Positions 50,191-62,324 are shown, numbered from the stretch's first letter. The stretch: 64,000 bases of DNA from Atherinomorus stipes (GCA_023101725.1 JALJCO010012682.1:1116001-1180000), one strand, 5' to 3'. Notes: generated by a model from the sequence alone, not told the origin. A program made the numbers and translations.

Positions 50191-53100
50191 CAACATTAGG
50201 GTTGCACGGTATACCGGTACCAGTATAGTACCGCAATACTAAAGCGTTTAAAACGGTACAATACCAGCATTTAAAAAGAAACGGTACTTTAAAAAGAAAA
50301 AAAAAAACGCAGCTAAATTGGTAAATTGGAGCCTGTCTCTTTAAGAGCGGCGAGGCCAGCAGTGAGTGTGACGTAGTTAATGATGCGGCTCTCATTGAAG
50401 CACCTTCACTGAGGAGGAGGAGGAGACGTCAGGTAGCAGACAGGCTGGTTCATGGCGAGTGGACGCTGCCGCGGATTACCTGAAGTTTGAAGTGTTGCCT
50501 CCGTTAGCAAGACGGACTTTGTAGCATCGCTTTCACTGTGGTGCTTCAGTGTTCAACGGCTCGCCTTCATCATCAGCTTTGAATCCGTAATACTTCCAAA
50601 CTGTACTTTGAGCCCCTACTTTATCAACACGGGCTTTTCCAAAGCCGTCATCTTTTCTTTTTTCCTCTAAAGGAAAACTACGCGGACTTAGTGACTTCAG
50701 TCAGGAACAACTGGTGCTGATGTTGTTCAGTTATGTCAAAGTACAAAACCTCTTCCAGCCCAGTAGAAACTTACAGAAGCCTACATACGACACAAAAACG
50801 TTTAATAAATACATTTTTAATTTTCTTCAAAGTTATTACAGCCTTAAAATGTTTAGAAAATGGTGACAGAGATGAACTGACTGATGATATGTTCAATTAT
50901 TATATATATTTTATAATTATTAATACAACTTGACTGATGTTAAAATGAAGTCAGTCACACAAACATGATTTTATAGACATTACCTCATACCCATTTAATG
51001 TTTCATACCATAAACTATTGAGACACAACATTAATTTATTTTTCTAATTATGTCCATATAATGTTTCATGTATAGAATGATTTTGATTTTAATATGGCAT
51101 TGCTTTACATTACTGGTTCTCTGTGTTTTAAATTGAAGATTTTACTTCTTTATTTGATTATTTTTAAATAAAGACTTCAAGAACAATAACACAAATAAAA
51201 GAAATATTGAGTTTGGTTTACCTTTTTGAAAAAAGTATAGAAAAGTACCGAAAAGTATCGAAATACAAAATGGTATCGGTATCGAAACAGAAATTTGGTA
51301 TCATGACAACCCTAATACACATACATATTTATCAGAAGTTGTTTACTTTGCGTGATCCTTTTCATCACTGCTGATTAACACTGAAATGATGGGGAAAAAA
51401 AAAAAAAGTTTAGCCAGATCATTGATATTGACTCCAGTTTAACTTCAGTTGTCACATCTGGTGGTTTTATGACCAATAATCAGAGGTGAGTAGTAACCGC
51501 TTTATTTACGCCATTACATTTACTTGAGTACATTTTTACATAAACTGTACTTTTATGAGTAAATTTATTATGATATACTTATTACTTTTACTCAAGTACA
51601 TTTATGAAAAAGAAACACTACTTCTGCTCTGTTACAACACCATCTATCCGGTCGTTACTTTTATCTTTGGTCTTTTAAATGCAAATCACAGTTTGTTTGT
51701 TTTGTTAGAGAGACACACGTGAACATCTCACTAAACAAACCCAGCTTGCTGTTGGCCACGTCACACGTTATGAGCTACGTTTCACTATGTACCACCAATC
51801 AGGTGTAGCCAGGCAGTCACATGACGATGCGGCAGCAATGCCTAAAATAACAGAGTTTTACCAGCAAGCTCAAGCACAAAACGCAAGAGGGATGCACTGG
51901 TAATCTACACAAAGAATGACGAAGTCGAGAGAAAATCCTGGTTGCACATTCCAGCCATGTTTACCTTCCAGACGACATAAAAGATCAGCTGTGCAAGCCA
52001 CATTTCAGGTAAAAAACTCAACATCAAACTTACTTTGTAAAATTGTAATAAGCTTATTTTTGTTTGCTGCTAAAACAATCCCGCATCATACCTGAATCTG
52101 TGGGAGAATGTGAGCATTTGTCAACTTGTTTTTACGGTGTTCAGTTTTCTCTCGCGTTGGCAGCCTCCTCTTGGCTGATGTAGGTGCATCACAGCCGCAG
52201 GAGGAATTCCCAAGGCTGCGACGCGGCTGCGCTTGCTCGTGTTGTTACAGAAGTTAACTGTGTCGGCTAATAAATGCTATATTTACAGTGACATCGGGCT
52301 GTGAGGAGGTTACTGTTGCCTATCAACAAATATGTTTCGCAGATACATATTAACCTCGGGAGCATTCAGCATCACCCGCATGTACTTTCACCATCACTGA
52401 AAGGAAAAAAAAAACATTTCTGGTCAGTCGGGCGGGGGGGGGTCCTTCTTCCTTGTCCTGCCACCTGTTTTGGCCACACTGTGACGGTGAGCAGCCATCT
52501 TTGGCTTCACATCCAACTTCATGTCGGATCACTTCTTATTTCTGCTTGTGTGAACAACTCTGACCCCACAGCAGCGCGTCACACACTCCCCCCGTTCTGT
52601 TTGCGTGTAATGCCGGAGGACAGCTGCCATTTTTACCCGTTTCTCAGCCATAGGCCTACTCATATTTTGTCTTTTTGATAGTGCCAACTATATTTTGTCT
52701 TTTTGATGGTGCAAATGAATCGTGTAGCTGAAGTGTGTCCCCACCTTTACTAGATGGTCTGGACTCTGGTCTGGACTCTGGTCTCAGAGGATGTGTTATA
52801 AAAGACCATGACAGCCAGAAAACAGTGTTATGAGAAAAGTACTTTATTTAATGTGGTAGATCTTTATTTATGTTCATTTAAAAGAAAAAAAAAATATTTC
52901 ATTTATTGACATTTACTGTAATTTAAAATAAATCTGATGTTACTCATAAAGTACTCGGTACTTGAGTAGTTTTTTTCCGCGAGTACTTTTTACTTTTAAT
53001 TGAGTAATTATTTGGATGACTACTTTTTACTTGTACTTGTATTCTCTAAAGTAATAGTACTTTTACTCGAGTATAATTTTTGACTATACCCACCTCTGCA

Positions 53101-54196
53101 AATAATATCAGCATGTGGATGCTTGCTGAGATGATGCTATATGAATTCTAGATTAGAACATGGTAGTAATTATGCAGACCACCACCAAAAACCACATCCT
53201 CCCCACTTTTGAAGATCTCGCTACGCCGCTGTCTGAAAGGTTCAACTGGGAGTTGATGTCAACATAAAATCCAGGTTTCAGAGCTATAATGTCTTTGTGG
53301 GGGGTGTGGGTAGAGATACCTACTGTGCTTCAAGTGACCCCCTACTCACCACACAACACTGCAGCTTCCACCTTTCCCCATCCTCCCTTTCATTAAAACC
53401 CTATCTGCCGCCACCATGGGGGGGGGGGGGGACTCATGTGATTAAGAAAAGAAGATATTGAGGATGGGGGAAGAGATCTAAGCCTCCAACATTTCTATCA
53501 CAATCCTCTTCTTCTTGTCACAGGGAAAAACCTGGGAATACTCAAAAGGACATCACCTCAGCTAAGAGGCATGGGGTATGAGGAGAGGAGGCAGCCATTT
53601 TAAAAGCTTTAGGGTTTCAAAAAGTTGTTTAAATAAAGTACACTGTTGTAAAATGGCTACAGAAATAAACAAAAAACCTAAAAAAAAACAAGCAGCCTAG
53701 TTCATTCTTTGCTCCACTGGTTGCATTATTACCCCAGTCTTGAACAAGCATATCCGAGTGGAGTCTTTAAACGGTTTGGTTGAGCCTAATAAAGCAGGAA
53801 AAGACACAAACCATCTTACTCTGACTGACCCCCCCTTTTGTGAGCTCAGACTAACAGGATTACCCTTGATTGTCTGATCAAGACTGATAAACTCAGGTGC
53901 CAGTCACAAACTCCATATGGCCCAGTGTGCCTCAGATGTGTGTCAGCACACTAAAATTTAATCAAAAGAGAATTTGATAGAATCAAGATTGCTTCATCTA
54001 ATGAAATGCAAATGTGGCTCCATTAGCCAGTCAGGCAGGCAGCAGGCTGAAGCCCATCTAAAATCATTAGATTGACACTAACTTCAGAGGTAGCCAGAAT
54101 AAGTGTCTTGAGAAAGAGATGAAAAGTACTTACAAAGATGAGGAAATTGAAGACAAACATGAGGTACTTGATGCAGCTGAGACAGTCCCCCTCCAT
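45111..54196 (-). CDS. tspan18: Tetraspanin-18, whole coding region (7 exons)
   Basis: On the - strand the coding sequence joins 54196-54134, 49572-49378, 49081-49007, 47087-46989, 46739-46563, 45902-45819 and 45158-45111: 741 nt, 246 aa plus stop, every junction phase 0. The protein starts [17 protein letters not shown] and has four membrane segments (about 11-36, 50-75, 83-109 and 209-238). The large extracellular loop (about 110-205) carries C147-C148-G149, C174-C175, C192 and C205, the six-cysteine tetraspanin pattern, and one NNS glycosylation sequon at N129. It ends MCLFRGIQ, as TSPAN18 does. Human TSPAN18 is 248 aa. Tetraspanins organise membrane microdomains; TSPAN18 is reported to partner the calcium channel ORAI1. 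CD82 was considered, but the [16 protein letters not shown] and terminal motifs match TSPAN18. The a or b teleost duplicate cannot be decided here. Confidence 0.94.
45819..45902 (-). CDS. tspan18: tspan18 coding exon 6 (TM4)
   Basis: 84 nt, 28 codons, residues 204-231: [20 protein letters not shown], then AIVVLTIE. It supplies the last loop cysteine (C205) and most of the fourth membrane helix. The acceptor is GTCCGCAG and the donor GTATGA. Confidence 0.93.
46563..46739 (-). CDS. tspan18: tspan18 coding exon 5 (CCG-containing loop)
   Basis: 177 nt, 59 codons, residues 145-203. Contains [12 protein letters not shown] (the CCG signature), PEACC and the EQC cysteine, ending FRYNK. The acceptor is CCTTTTAG and the donor GTAGCT, a somewhat weak match downstream of GT but in phase and supported by homology on both sides. 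Confidence 0.94.
46989..47087 (-). CDS. tspan18: tspan18 coding exon 4 (start of large extracellular loop)
   Basis: 99 nt, 33 codons, residues 112-144: [15 protein letters not shown], then [18 protein letters not shown]. It carries the single NNS sequon at N129. The acceptor is TTGATTTAG and the donor GTAAGC. Confidence 0.93.
49007..49081 (-). CDS. tspan18: tspan18 coding exon 3 (TM3)
   Basis: 75 nt, 25 codons, residues 87-111: the [20 protein letters not shown] hydrophobic helix followed by IFREH. The acceptor is TTATTGCAG and the donor GTAAGT. The 75-nt TM3 exon is a standard feature of tetraspanin gene structure. Confidence 0.93.
49378..49572 (-). CDS. tspan18: tspan18 coding exon 2 (TM1 end, small loop, TM2)
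   Basis: 195 nt, 65 codons, residues 22-86. Encodes [20 protein letters not shown], then [10 protein letters not shown], the second membrane helix and the [11 protein letters not shown] cytoplasmic turn that is a tetraspanin signature. The acceptor CTCCACCAG and donor GTGAGT are both good. Confidence 0.94.
50083..50190 (+). repeat. (TA)n microsatellite
   Basis: About 100 bp of nearly pure TA with a few C interruptions at the edges. It creates Tyr-Ile open frames on both strands that are not genes. Confidence 0.97.
50197..51314. mobile_element. hAT-like non-autonomous element, 1.1 kb
   Basis: The left end TAGGGTTGCACGGTATACCG and the reverse complement of the right end, TAGGGTTGTCATGATACCAA, form terminal inverted repeats. 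GGTATCGGTATCG-like subterminal sequence lies inside both ends. The flanks ATACAACAT and ATACACAT differ by one base and may be an eroded 8-bp duplication. No transposase frame is present. Confidence 0.75.
51481..53098. mobile_element. hAT-type non-autonomous element, 1.6 kb (CAGAGGTG family)
   Basis: The termini are CAGAGGTGAGTAGTAACC at the left and ..ACTATACCCACCTCTG at the right. ACTTGAGTAC/TTTTACTCAAGTAC-type subterminal repeats occur at both ends. Flanking 8-mers CCAATAAT (51473-51480) and CAAATAAT (53099-53106) match at 7 of 8, fitting an aged hAT duplication. The longest internal frame, 125 codons, is not a recognisable transposase. Confidence 0.85.
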
Positions 54197-54229
54197 AGTT
54201 GTCCCCCGAGCTGAAGCTTCTCCCTGCCC
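54134..54229 (-). CDS. tspan18: tspan18 first coding exon with 33-nt 5' UTR
   Basis: Codes for residues 1-21 (54196-54134). The start codon has A at -3 and G at +4, a strong Kozak context. The donor is GTAAGT. Upstream on the - strand a pyrimidine tract ends in CTTTCAG at 54230, so this exon has an acceptor, and at least one non-coding leader exon must lie further right. That leader exon was not identified. Confidence 0.9.
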
Positions 54230-57000
54230 CTGAAAGAAGACAACAAAAATCATGCCTCTTTAATACGTCCTGCATCCTGAAAAGGCTCCCCCCTTGAATT
54301 ATTTTGTTTTTAAACTGCAAAGAAGATACTGTGGGAGAACCTGCTCACTTGATCCAGATTCTGACAAAAACTTATCTTTACACTCTTTGCTGGCTACAAT
54401 TTCTCAACAGCCCCTAACTAATTTCAAGGTTTGACAACATACTGTCAACCAATTCGATGCCAAAGTATGAAAACATTAGACTTTATTTCTCCTGACAAAT
54501 ACCAGCTATAGGTTCAGTGTGATTTTAGAGGCTGCCCATCTCTGAGCATGGCAAGGATATGAGTCCTGACTGAGGTTCCTTGTGTATTAACCAGCAGGGG
54601 ATGGCCTTTACCACTGAGTTTCCTTTTCTTTTTAATGTAATGAGAGGCAGAAGCCCTGTGCCCCCGTCAGCTAGCCCTCCATCTGACATGAACGCACTTT
54701 ACTTGATGAAGACCCGTCCTTGAAGCACTCCTGGTTAATGAAGAACACCTCTGCTGCATTAAGAGACAACATGGGTGACTCAGTATCCATGACCTTATAC
54801 ACCTTTTGATAAAGACATGCACAAAAAGTTGGGACACTGTAAAAAATATAAATACAATCAGAATGAATCATTGAACTCGTATTTCTTAAATAATAGCAAG
54901 GGCAAAATACATTTTGGAATCCCTTGAAGTTGGAAGTGTTGCAGCACTCTAATTCTTGTAGTTTAGCATTTTCTTGTTGAAAGAAAACTAAAAACAGTAA
55001 AAAATAACAAGGTCTTCATTCGTGTGTGCTGCATCTTTCCTCTATAAAGCCTGCAGGAGCAATATTCACGACTTCACAAAGGTATGTCATATTTGTATTT
55101 AAAAGACCACAACACAATATTTATAATGTCTTTAAGCTGAGAGATGACAGCATATTTGCTGGATTTTTTCTTTTATTTCTTCCTATTTATGGTTCAGTTT
55201 TAGCTTCCATTGGTGGATTCAGCGATGAAATGCCTTTCTTGATAGCCATTTTCAGAAATGTTCTTGAACCCAACAGGTCGTATCTGCTTTTAATACAATG
55301 CCACCTGAGGGCCTTAAGATTTGGCTTTGTCCCAGTTTTGCAGTGAGAGATGCTATTCGTTAATCTGTTGAGCTATTTTCTCACACAGTCTTTCACAGAG
55401 TGGTGCTTCCCCTCATCTATGTTTCTGACAGCCTTGGCCACCCCATGGTATTCTTTTTTAATATCAAGACATTGCCAGTTGATTTTCAGCAATGAAGTGT
55501 GAATGATGTTTAGTTGACATTTTTGCTTGTTTAATTCTGATCGTGTTGCATAATACTTCTGATCTTCTGGTAGTTTTTATTTCCTCTCTTAAAAAACGAA
55601 AAACAAACAAACAAACAAAAAAAAACAAGAACACAAGACAACCTGGGTGGGAATATGAGCCAGTCCCTGTAAAGTCATCATCAGCCACACAATAACATTT
55701 TTCTTGTTCTTTTTTTTTTTTTTTTTTAATCTGCTGTACCAGTAGTAGTGTCCCTGGTGATAATCTACCACCCCGGTGTCAAAACGGATTTAATTTTCTT
55801 TGCACTATTTTATACCCAAACATCTTTGTATTAAGTGATTTTCAAAACACAGTGTTGTTTCTTGTTTGTTTGCATTTTACACAGCAGCCTGACTCTCTTG
55901 CAGTTGGCTTTGTGTATCTGATGTAACAAAGCGTTCAATGAAGCTCACATTTAACCTTTGGAGCTGCAAGTGAACCAACATTTTCCCCTTTGGGGAGGAC
56001 AGGAACTGTCGAAGGAATTATCTCTACTTTTACAGCAAAAACAGAAGTGGAAACAATCTCGGGGGCAGTTATAATTGCAGTCTCAGTGAAGGAAGAAAAT
56101 TAATTATTTGGCAGAAACGAACCAGCGCTCTTTGCTTTGTACCACTGATTATTAATTTGCTCTCCCATAGTAATAGCCAGAATTGAGGCTGTGTAACAAG
56201 CAGATTAAAATTGATTTCTCGGAGGAATTGTAAATAGTTTTGTACAACTATACATTGCCCACCTTTACAATGAATAAATAAATAGGAGTTAAAAAGCCCC
56301 CCTTTCTCCTTTCACATGTAATCTTATAATCTCTGGACAGTCTTTTGACAGCTTAACATGCTGTCAATGGTCTCCTTTGGGTAATCTGTGTTTCTCTAGG
56401 GGAAGTTACAAAAGCTGGGTTACGATCGATGTCAGGTTTGACTCCTGTCCATCTTGGACAGGACTCTGCTGATGCTCAAATGTGATTCTACCTTGACCCT
56501 TTCACCCCAAACCTGCATACAAATCGACTCGGAGTGCACTTTTCCAGGTGAAAAAAACCATTCTTTGTTTGCATTGGCTGGCTCCTCAAAACCCTGATGC
56601 AAGCAGTGTTCATGTGCTGCAGCAATTATTTTACAGAAAGTTAAGAAGCTGTGTGAATAATTAAGGCAGAACAGAAGCCTTATCTTTGTCTAATCTCTCT
56701 TTCTTTTATCAGAGCATGCTTGCAGTGGTTTGCTTTTTATTCTGCTTCTAATCTTAATGCGTTGTGAGCGACGGGAAGTTTTTTTTCTTATGGTAGTTTT
56801 ACGTAAGTTGTTGTGATAATGTAAATGAATGCAAACGATATGAAGCTCTCCTTGTCTGCTGTGGGAGCAATTTAACAAGAGTTTTTTTCCCCCCTTTTCA
56901 CACCAGCCAGAGGGTGCATTACTTTTTTTTTCCTTCCCTCTTCGTCTCCCAAGTCCCAGGAAATTGATTTAGGGCCATGGTTAAACACTTTCTGTAAATT
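54230..57000. other. Upstream of tspan18 start: probable 5' UTR intron, decayed repeat and candidate regulatory DNA
   Basis: Because the first coding exon has an acceptor, part of this is likely a 5' UTR intron. 54820-55560 is a decayed interspersed repeat. 56030-56300 is repeat-free with ATTA clusters (AAATTAATTATTTGG, ATTATTAATTTGC) and may be regulatory. No exon was recognised. Confidence 0.5.
54820..55560 (+). mobile_element. Decayed DNA-transposon-derived repeat (AAAAGTTGGGACACTGTA family)
   Basis: Opens with CACAAAAAGTTGGGACACTG and an AAATATAAATACAATCAGAATGA stretch. Further in it carries TTCACAGAGTGGTGCTTCCC and CTGAGGGCCTTAAGATTTGG. I recognise these in this order from a widespread fish repeat. 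The right terminus is not identified. Confidence 0.5.
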
Positions 57001-59860
57001 ATAATGATATGCTTAGGTATTGATTACCATCCTAGAGGTACTCTGAGAGCTACCATCAGGCTCATTGAGTGAGATTGGTTTTAATCAACCTCACCCTTTC
57101 CTAAACCCCACTGAAAGGCCTAATGAGGTCACAGTAGGTTTTAATTGAGATTTGCATACATTATAGTCTCCCAGAAAAGCATCAGAAATGGTCTGTTATC
57201 ATTCCAGCTCTTCACTGTCAGTTCTGGACTCCTAAGAGCAGAAACTGTATTTACTAGAGCAGGAGATGAAAAGGACGAGCGAGGAGGAGGAGGAGGAGGA
57301 CAACAGGGTCGGCTGGAAAAACTTTCAGGGCAAAGCTCACTTCTTTTAACCCCAAACAAAATATCTGATCTCTTTTCCAGCCTCACCCCTTTGCTCTGCG
57401 CTTCCATGTCAGGGTCAAACCAATTGTCAGATGTGGAGCCAATTTTCTTTTATGCATTAAAATTCATTGCTGAAAAATGAAATGGGCTGTACTGTACTTG
57501 CCTAGCCAGACTCCAAATAACAAGCCTACGGTGCAAACCAGCACTGTATAAATCAAACTGCCACAGCGAACCCAGAGAAAGTGCAGAGTAAACAATCTGG
57601 TCTTTCCCATGACTCCCATGGGATCGCAGGTCCTCATCGATCACAGCCCAGCCGTAGAGATCAGACCACAAAGTCTCTGAATATTCTGCAGAGTATGTAA
57701 TGTAGACAAGGGTTACATGGTTCACGGCCCAGGAGCCACAGTCTTGCAATAACTCAGGTCTTCCTCAGGTGTATTGCTTTGCTAAGCAAGCAGCATTTTT
57801 AGACAAAGGACTGTGTGGCCTAATGTTTGTACAGAGAGGCAAAAAGCCCCACTGAAATAAAGAATGACGCAAGGCAGTACGCAATACTGCACTGATGTGA
57901 ACGCAGAAGTGTTTTCCTCGAAGGAAATACCGTATACTGTTATTGTGACAATTTAAGTGGCAGTCTTTGCCCCGAGGTATCCTGTAAACGTCAACTTCAT
58001 CTGCGTCTGCAGCGTCTCCCGGTACTGACATCATTAAATGCCAAATGGCACTAAGATCCCAATGTTTACTCTTGACGATCCCCAGCCAGCTTGGGCTGCG
58101 GAGCTCAGCATACTGGAGTTTGATGGTGGATTAATGAGAACTGATCCCAAATCAACTTCACGACACCAACAGAAGCCAGAGCTCCGTAATGAGGACAAAC
58201 CCATCCGACCTACATTCTTCTCAGTGTGAGCATGAGGAAAGCTGAGACATTGCTAGAAGCCTTTTCATTTTTCATGCTCAACTCAGAAAATCAGAGCTGT
58301 GTTTGGCCTGTATCGGCACAATAAACCACTACGGTTGTGTCAACTCACTAATTAAAAGATAAGGAAGAGATAGATCCACATTAAGAGTGCTCCATATATA
58401 AATAGCACACCCTTTAGTGGTTCCCCTTGAAGATGCCACTTTCGGCATAATTAATGAAGGGAGTCCATATTCCCCTGCTCCACCAACAATTGCCCTGGAC
58501 AAATGGATCAAAACGACAAGGACACTTTGCCTGCTCCCCGCCAAACTGTTGCCACCCTCCACCGCCCTCCACCGCCCACAGGACCAGCCAGTTCACTATC
58601 TTGAAAGCGAGCCTGCATAACAAACAATCATTAATACCGAAACCCTCTTGAGACAGTAAGAGTTGAATCTTGACCCCTTTAAATGTCACTGAGCCTCTAA
58701 ATGATCACCTCTAATTGAACCCTGGGGACAGCATGCTTGCTCAAGTCATCCCGGTGTAGCATGAGCAGGTGTATGCCACTCTAAAGCTCTTTGTGCATAC
58801 GCTAATACTCTGCAAAAATTACACCAAGGGACCACACACATGCCACATCACCCTTTATCTCAATTAAAAACCTATTTTCATGTTTCTCCATGCATTCCTA
58901 AACCAACCAAAGCAAGTAAACACCCCAAAATCCTCTAGCAATGAACAGGGTCCTCTTGAGGGGCACCATGTCCCTTAATGAACCTCCAATTAAGCGAGAA
59001 TGAGCTCTGGGCTGTGCCGTCACACCAAGGAGCTTTGAAGTGCACAGAATGCAGAGCAACTATAGTACTGTATGTTTGCAGGGGGCACACAGCTTCCAGA
59101 CAACAAGGAACAACCACAGATAAGAGAGAGTACAAAAGTACCTCAAAGGCAACAAAGCTAAGCAAGTTGTGGTTGAAAGCAGAGAAAGCAGAAGCACGGG
59201 TGTAGTAGTTCAGAAAACTGCCAAAGACGCAAATATCCTTACCTAGATTAAATGCTCAGGTGGACACACGATAGTTGATCCTCAAGAAAACTTAGCCTAA
59301 TGAGTTTGCATAGTTTTCTGAGAATATAAGCTGTGAAATTTATCAGCTACTGAGCAATATGAGCAATGCTGGTTCACCACAAAAAGATGATGAAAAAGCT
59401 CCATTTTGCAGCCATTCATCATTTAATTTTTCCAGTGCGTGCTGTGAATCTAAAGCAGTTCATCTCTGGGCCTGAGTGGCAGTCCCCTGACCAGCTCACT
59501 TTAGAACGATATTGTGCGAAACCCAGAGGGCAGGAGTCCTCCGACCAGGCAGCTGACACACTTCTGAACAACAGGCTGATTAACTAGAAGCGGCTTCCAG
59601 AATGAACAAATGCACAGTCAGAAACAGACTGACCATGTGTTGTCAGCATCACTGCAGGCCACATTCCTGACATCCCAACTGGGCATAAATCCAGCTGTTA
59701 GTTCAGTACTAACAGTTGTTCAGGCTCTTTCAGTGAAATTGATTCTCCTGCTCCTTAGATTAAGAAGGCTGGATAAAGGAATGACACTGATAACATCTTG
59801 ATATTTAACTTGGGGAGAGGATCTATGAGGGAGATGAACAGATTTCGGTCTATATTGAAA

Positions 59861-59891
59861 GTGTGTGTGTGTGTGTGTGTCTCTCTCTCTC
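59861..59891 (+). repeat. (TG)n-(CT)n microsatellite
   Basis: About ten TG units followed directly by about five CT units. Confidence 0.93.
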
Positions 59892-60409
59892 CACACCACA
59901 CCTTTACATAATTGTTTCAGCACCTCTATCCATCTGAGTGAAGATACAAACTGCCTGAATGGGGAAGGATCAATACTAGACCCAAGCACATGGTCATTGA
60001 TGCATTGATCCGTTGGAGTTCCAGCTCTTAGTCTACTGGTTGTCTGGCAGTGAGGGCATGTAGTAGCACCGCACAATGAACACATAAACACTTCTGCACC
60101 AACGCTTGTTAGGGCCCAGCTCGGGCTTTTCCCACGCTGTGTTTTGGGGTATGACACATCGCCATGGGGCTTTCCACTAAAATGGGTTATAACTCAATTC
60201 AAAAAGAAATGCTTCATAATTATAGCAGCAACAACAGGGGAATTATTTCCCTGCCGTTACTTCTGCAGCCAGCTTGGGCTGTGTGCTTCAGTATATTTTT
60301 CTTTTAGTAAGTTTTTCAGCTAAGTTCATGGAATATTATCTTTCCTCTTATTCATCCAATCCCAAATCCTCCTTTCATTTAACACACACACAAAAAAAGT
60401 AAAAAATAA

Positions 60410-60460
60410 ATAAATACTACTACTATTACTACTACCACTAATAATAATAATAACAATCTC
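60410..60460 (+). repeat. AT-rich trinucleotide microsatellite
   Basis: ACT/ATT units followed by (AAT)n, preceded by a short (CA)n near 60383. Confidence 0.85.
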
Positions 60461-62324
60461 ACCAACTTTAACATGCAAAATATTTGAAACAAAAAGACAA
60501 CTAAAATGCTAATACTGCTTCTATTGGGGACTCATTTTGAATAGTGTTTAATCCAGGGTGGCCGCCTGGTCAATTGCTCACATAAAGCAAGTTTACGTCA
60601 CAGATGGCCTCAGCAGAGGAGCACAATGGGAGATTTAAAGAAAGACAAATCTCACAGCCTCAGGGGGCTAAACAAAGAAGGTCACTTCAGACCAAAGATA
60701 TGCAGAAAAATACAAAAGAAAGAAAGTCACCAAACTAGGCCAAAGCTGTGGAGATAACATTAAAAAAAACAGTTTTGACTTTCTTTCGGCTTAAATTTTC
60801 ATGTTCATCAAATATGTGTTTCCAGCCTAAACTGGAATTTTTCCAGCTTTCCAAAAACACAACGATGGTCTCTACAGCAACCTGGACACAGTGTGAGAGT
60901 GGCCTTTGTCTGCAGAGGAGTGTTTGGCATCTCCTCTGAGCACTAGTTCCTGTTAGAAAACAAAGGGGAGTGCAGCCGAGCACTTTACAACAGGGGGGAC
61001 AGTTTGGCCAGCCATTTGTCTAATGAGCAATCACTCACACTCTGTTACAAGGCCATATGCTAGTTTCAGTACAGCCTGCTCCCCTGTGTGGAAAGACTAA
61101 AAGCTGTTTCACCACTTACTGATGGTTCCATGTAGCGCACACACAACCAATTCTTCTCAGAGTTAGCAAAGGTTCAACAAGACAAGGAAGAAAAACAGCA
61201 AAAACAACAGCATAACTTTTAAGCACAGTACAAGCTGGGGTTTGAAGCACAATGTTAAGGTCAAAACAAAGCCTTGAGGAGAAAGTATTTAACTCTTTAA
61301 AGTCCAAACCAAGAAAAAATGGGGAGAAAATTTATTTTTTTTATCTTAAGTCTTTATTAGGCCCTTTAACAAAATATGGGGAAAAAATGAACAAAAACCT
61401 TTTTGTGAATAAACCATTTATTGCTGTGCATCATGTCAAAATTATTGTTGTGTAGTCTTCTGCCTCCTGCTATCAGGTGTATCAGATTGTGTACAACAGA
61501 GTTTTAAGCAAAGTTTTTACCATAAAGTGATGCAAGGTCTCAGATGCAAAGTTTTTAGAAACTGCATGTATAACATATAATGCATACGGCTTTATAGGGC
61601 TATATATGTGTTTGTGAGAAGTAAAAGAGATGACTGCAAGAGTCCCCAATACAAATTAAGTCATGTAAAAGAAATAAAGAAATAAATTAAATGAGAAATA
61701 AATTAAATGTGTAAATAAATGAACTGTTTGGAAGCAGCTTACACATATCAATCTATTTTTGAAATTTTTGGAAGATTCTGATAGGAGCAGCAGCAATTTA
61801 AATAATTCACATATCACAAAATTTGAAGGATTTAAAGTAATTAAGTTATGAGTCCTCTGTGTTATGTTAGAGATTTCATCTTAACATGATGTATACCTAC
61901 ATAAAAGCCGGTCTAAAACAATGTCATTTCTTAACATCACAGTCAAAGGTTTCTTTGCTCTGAATGGTTGAGAGTCTACTCCATTCATAACCATTTAGCT
62001 CTGCAACTGTTAAGGATGCTCTTTGGAATAAATAAAAAAATGTGCTGAGAGATTGCAAATACAATATATTCACAATTCCACACTTATCTGGGAATGTAGG
62101 GCAAGAAATTTAGGATTTGCCTATTTGTAACAGAACTGTACAGGAAAAGAGATGGAGCCATAATGAGGTCAGTCACCCATTTCTAATTGGATTGCTGTTC
62201 TGAAATCTAAGGTCTGTAGCTTGTGGTCTATCATTTATAAGCTGTATGGTTGCAGCTATGGATGTAAATATTTTCATTTCCTTGAGATGCGATTGCCATG
62301 TCATCTATTTGTTCCTTGCATCGT

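Larger units (their letters stand above)
49935..53235. mobile_element. Older hAT-like element split by later insertions (inferred)
   Basis: The left end is GCAGGGGTGGGTCTAGAAAT near 49937. The right end is ..AGATCTCGCTACGCCGCTG near 53232, whose reverse complement CAGCGGCGTAGCGAG resembles the left end imperfectly. The two halves are separated by (TA)n and the elements at 50197-51314 and 51481-53098. No duplication is visible at the outer ends. Confidence 0.4.
45159..54133 (-). other. tspan18: tspan18 introns between coding exons
   Basis: Intron sizes in transcript order are about 4.6 kb (49573-54133), 0.3 kb (49082-49377), 1.9 kb (47088-49006), 0.25 kb (46740-46988), 0.66 kb (45903-46562) and 0.66 kb (45159-45818). 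All are GT..AG on the - strand. The first is packed with nested mobile elements and a (TA)n tract; the others look unique. Confidence 0.88.
57001..62320. other. Far upstream DNA of tspan18, no gene recognised
   Basis: Contains a (GAG)n tract at about 57280-57300, a (TG)n-(CT)n microsatellite at about 59861-59891, a mixed trinucleotide tract at about 60410-60460 and an AAATAAA-rich tract at about 61674-61725. 57000-57200 and 58060-58720 look repeat-free and ATTA-rich. Open frames reach 145 codons but none is recognisable. Confidence 0.55.

Noticed and set aside
49997..50395. Tyr-Ile repeat open frames on both strands
   Set aside because: Translation of the (TA)n microsatellite and the adjoining transposon.
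45111..54196. Assignment of the - strand tetraspanin as CD82
   Set aside because: CD82 is the nearer neighbour in human, but the small-loop, CCG-loop and C-terminal motifs and the 246-aa length fit TSPAN18.
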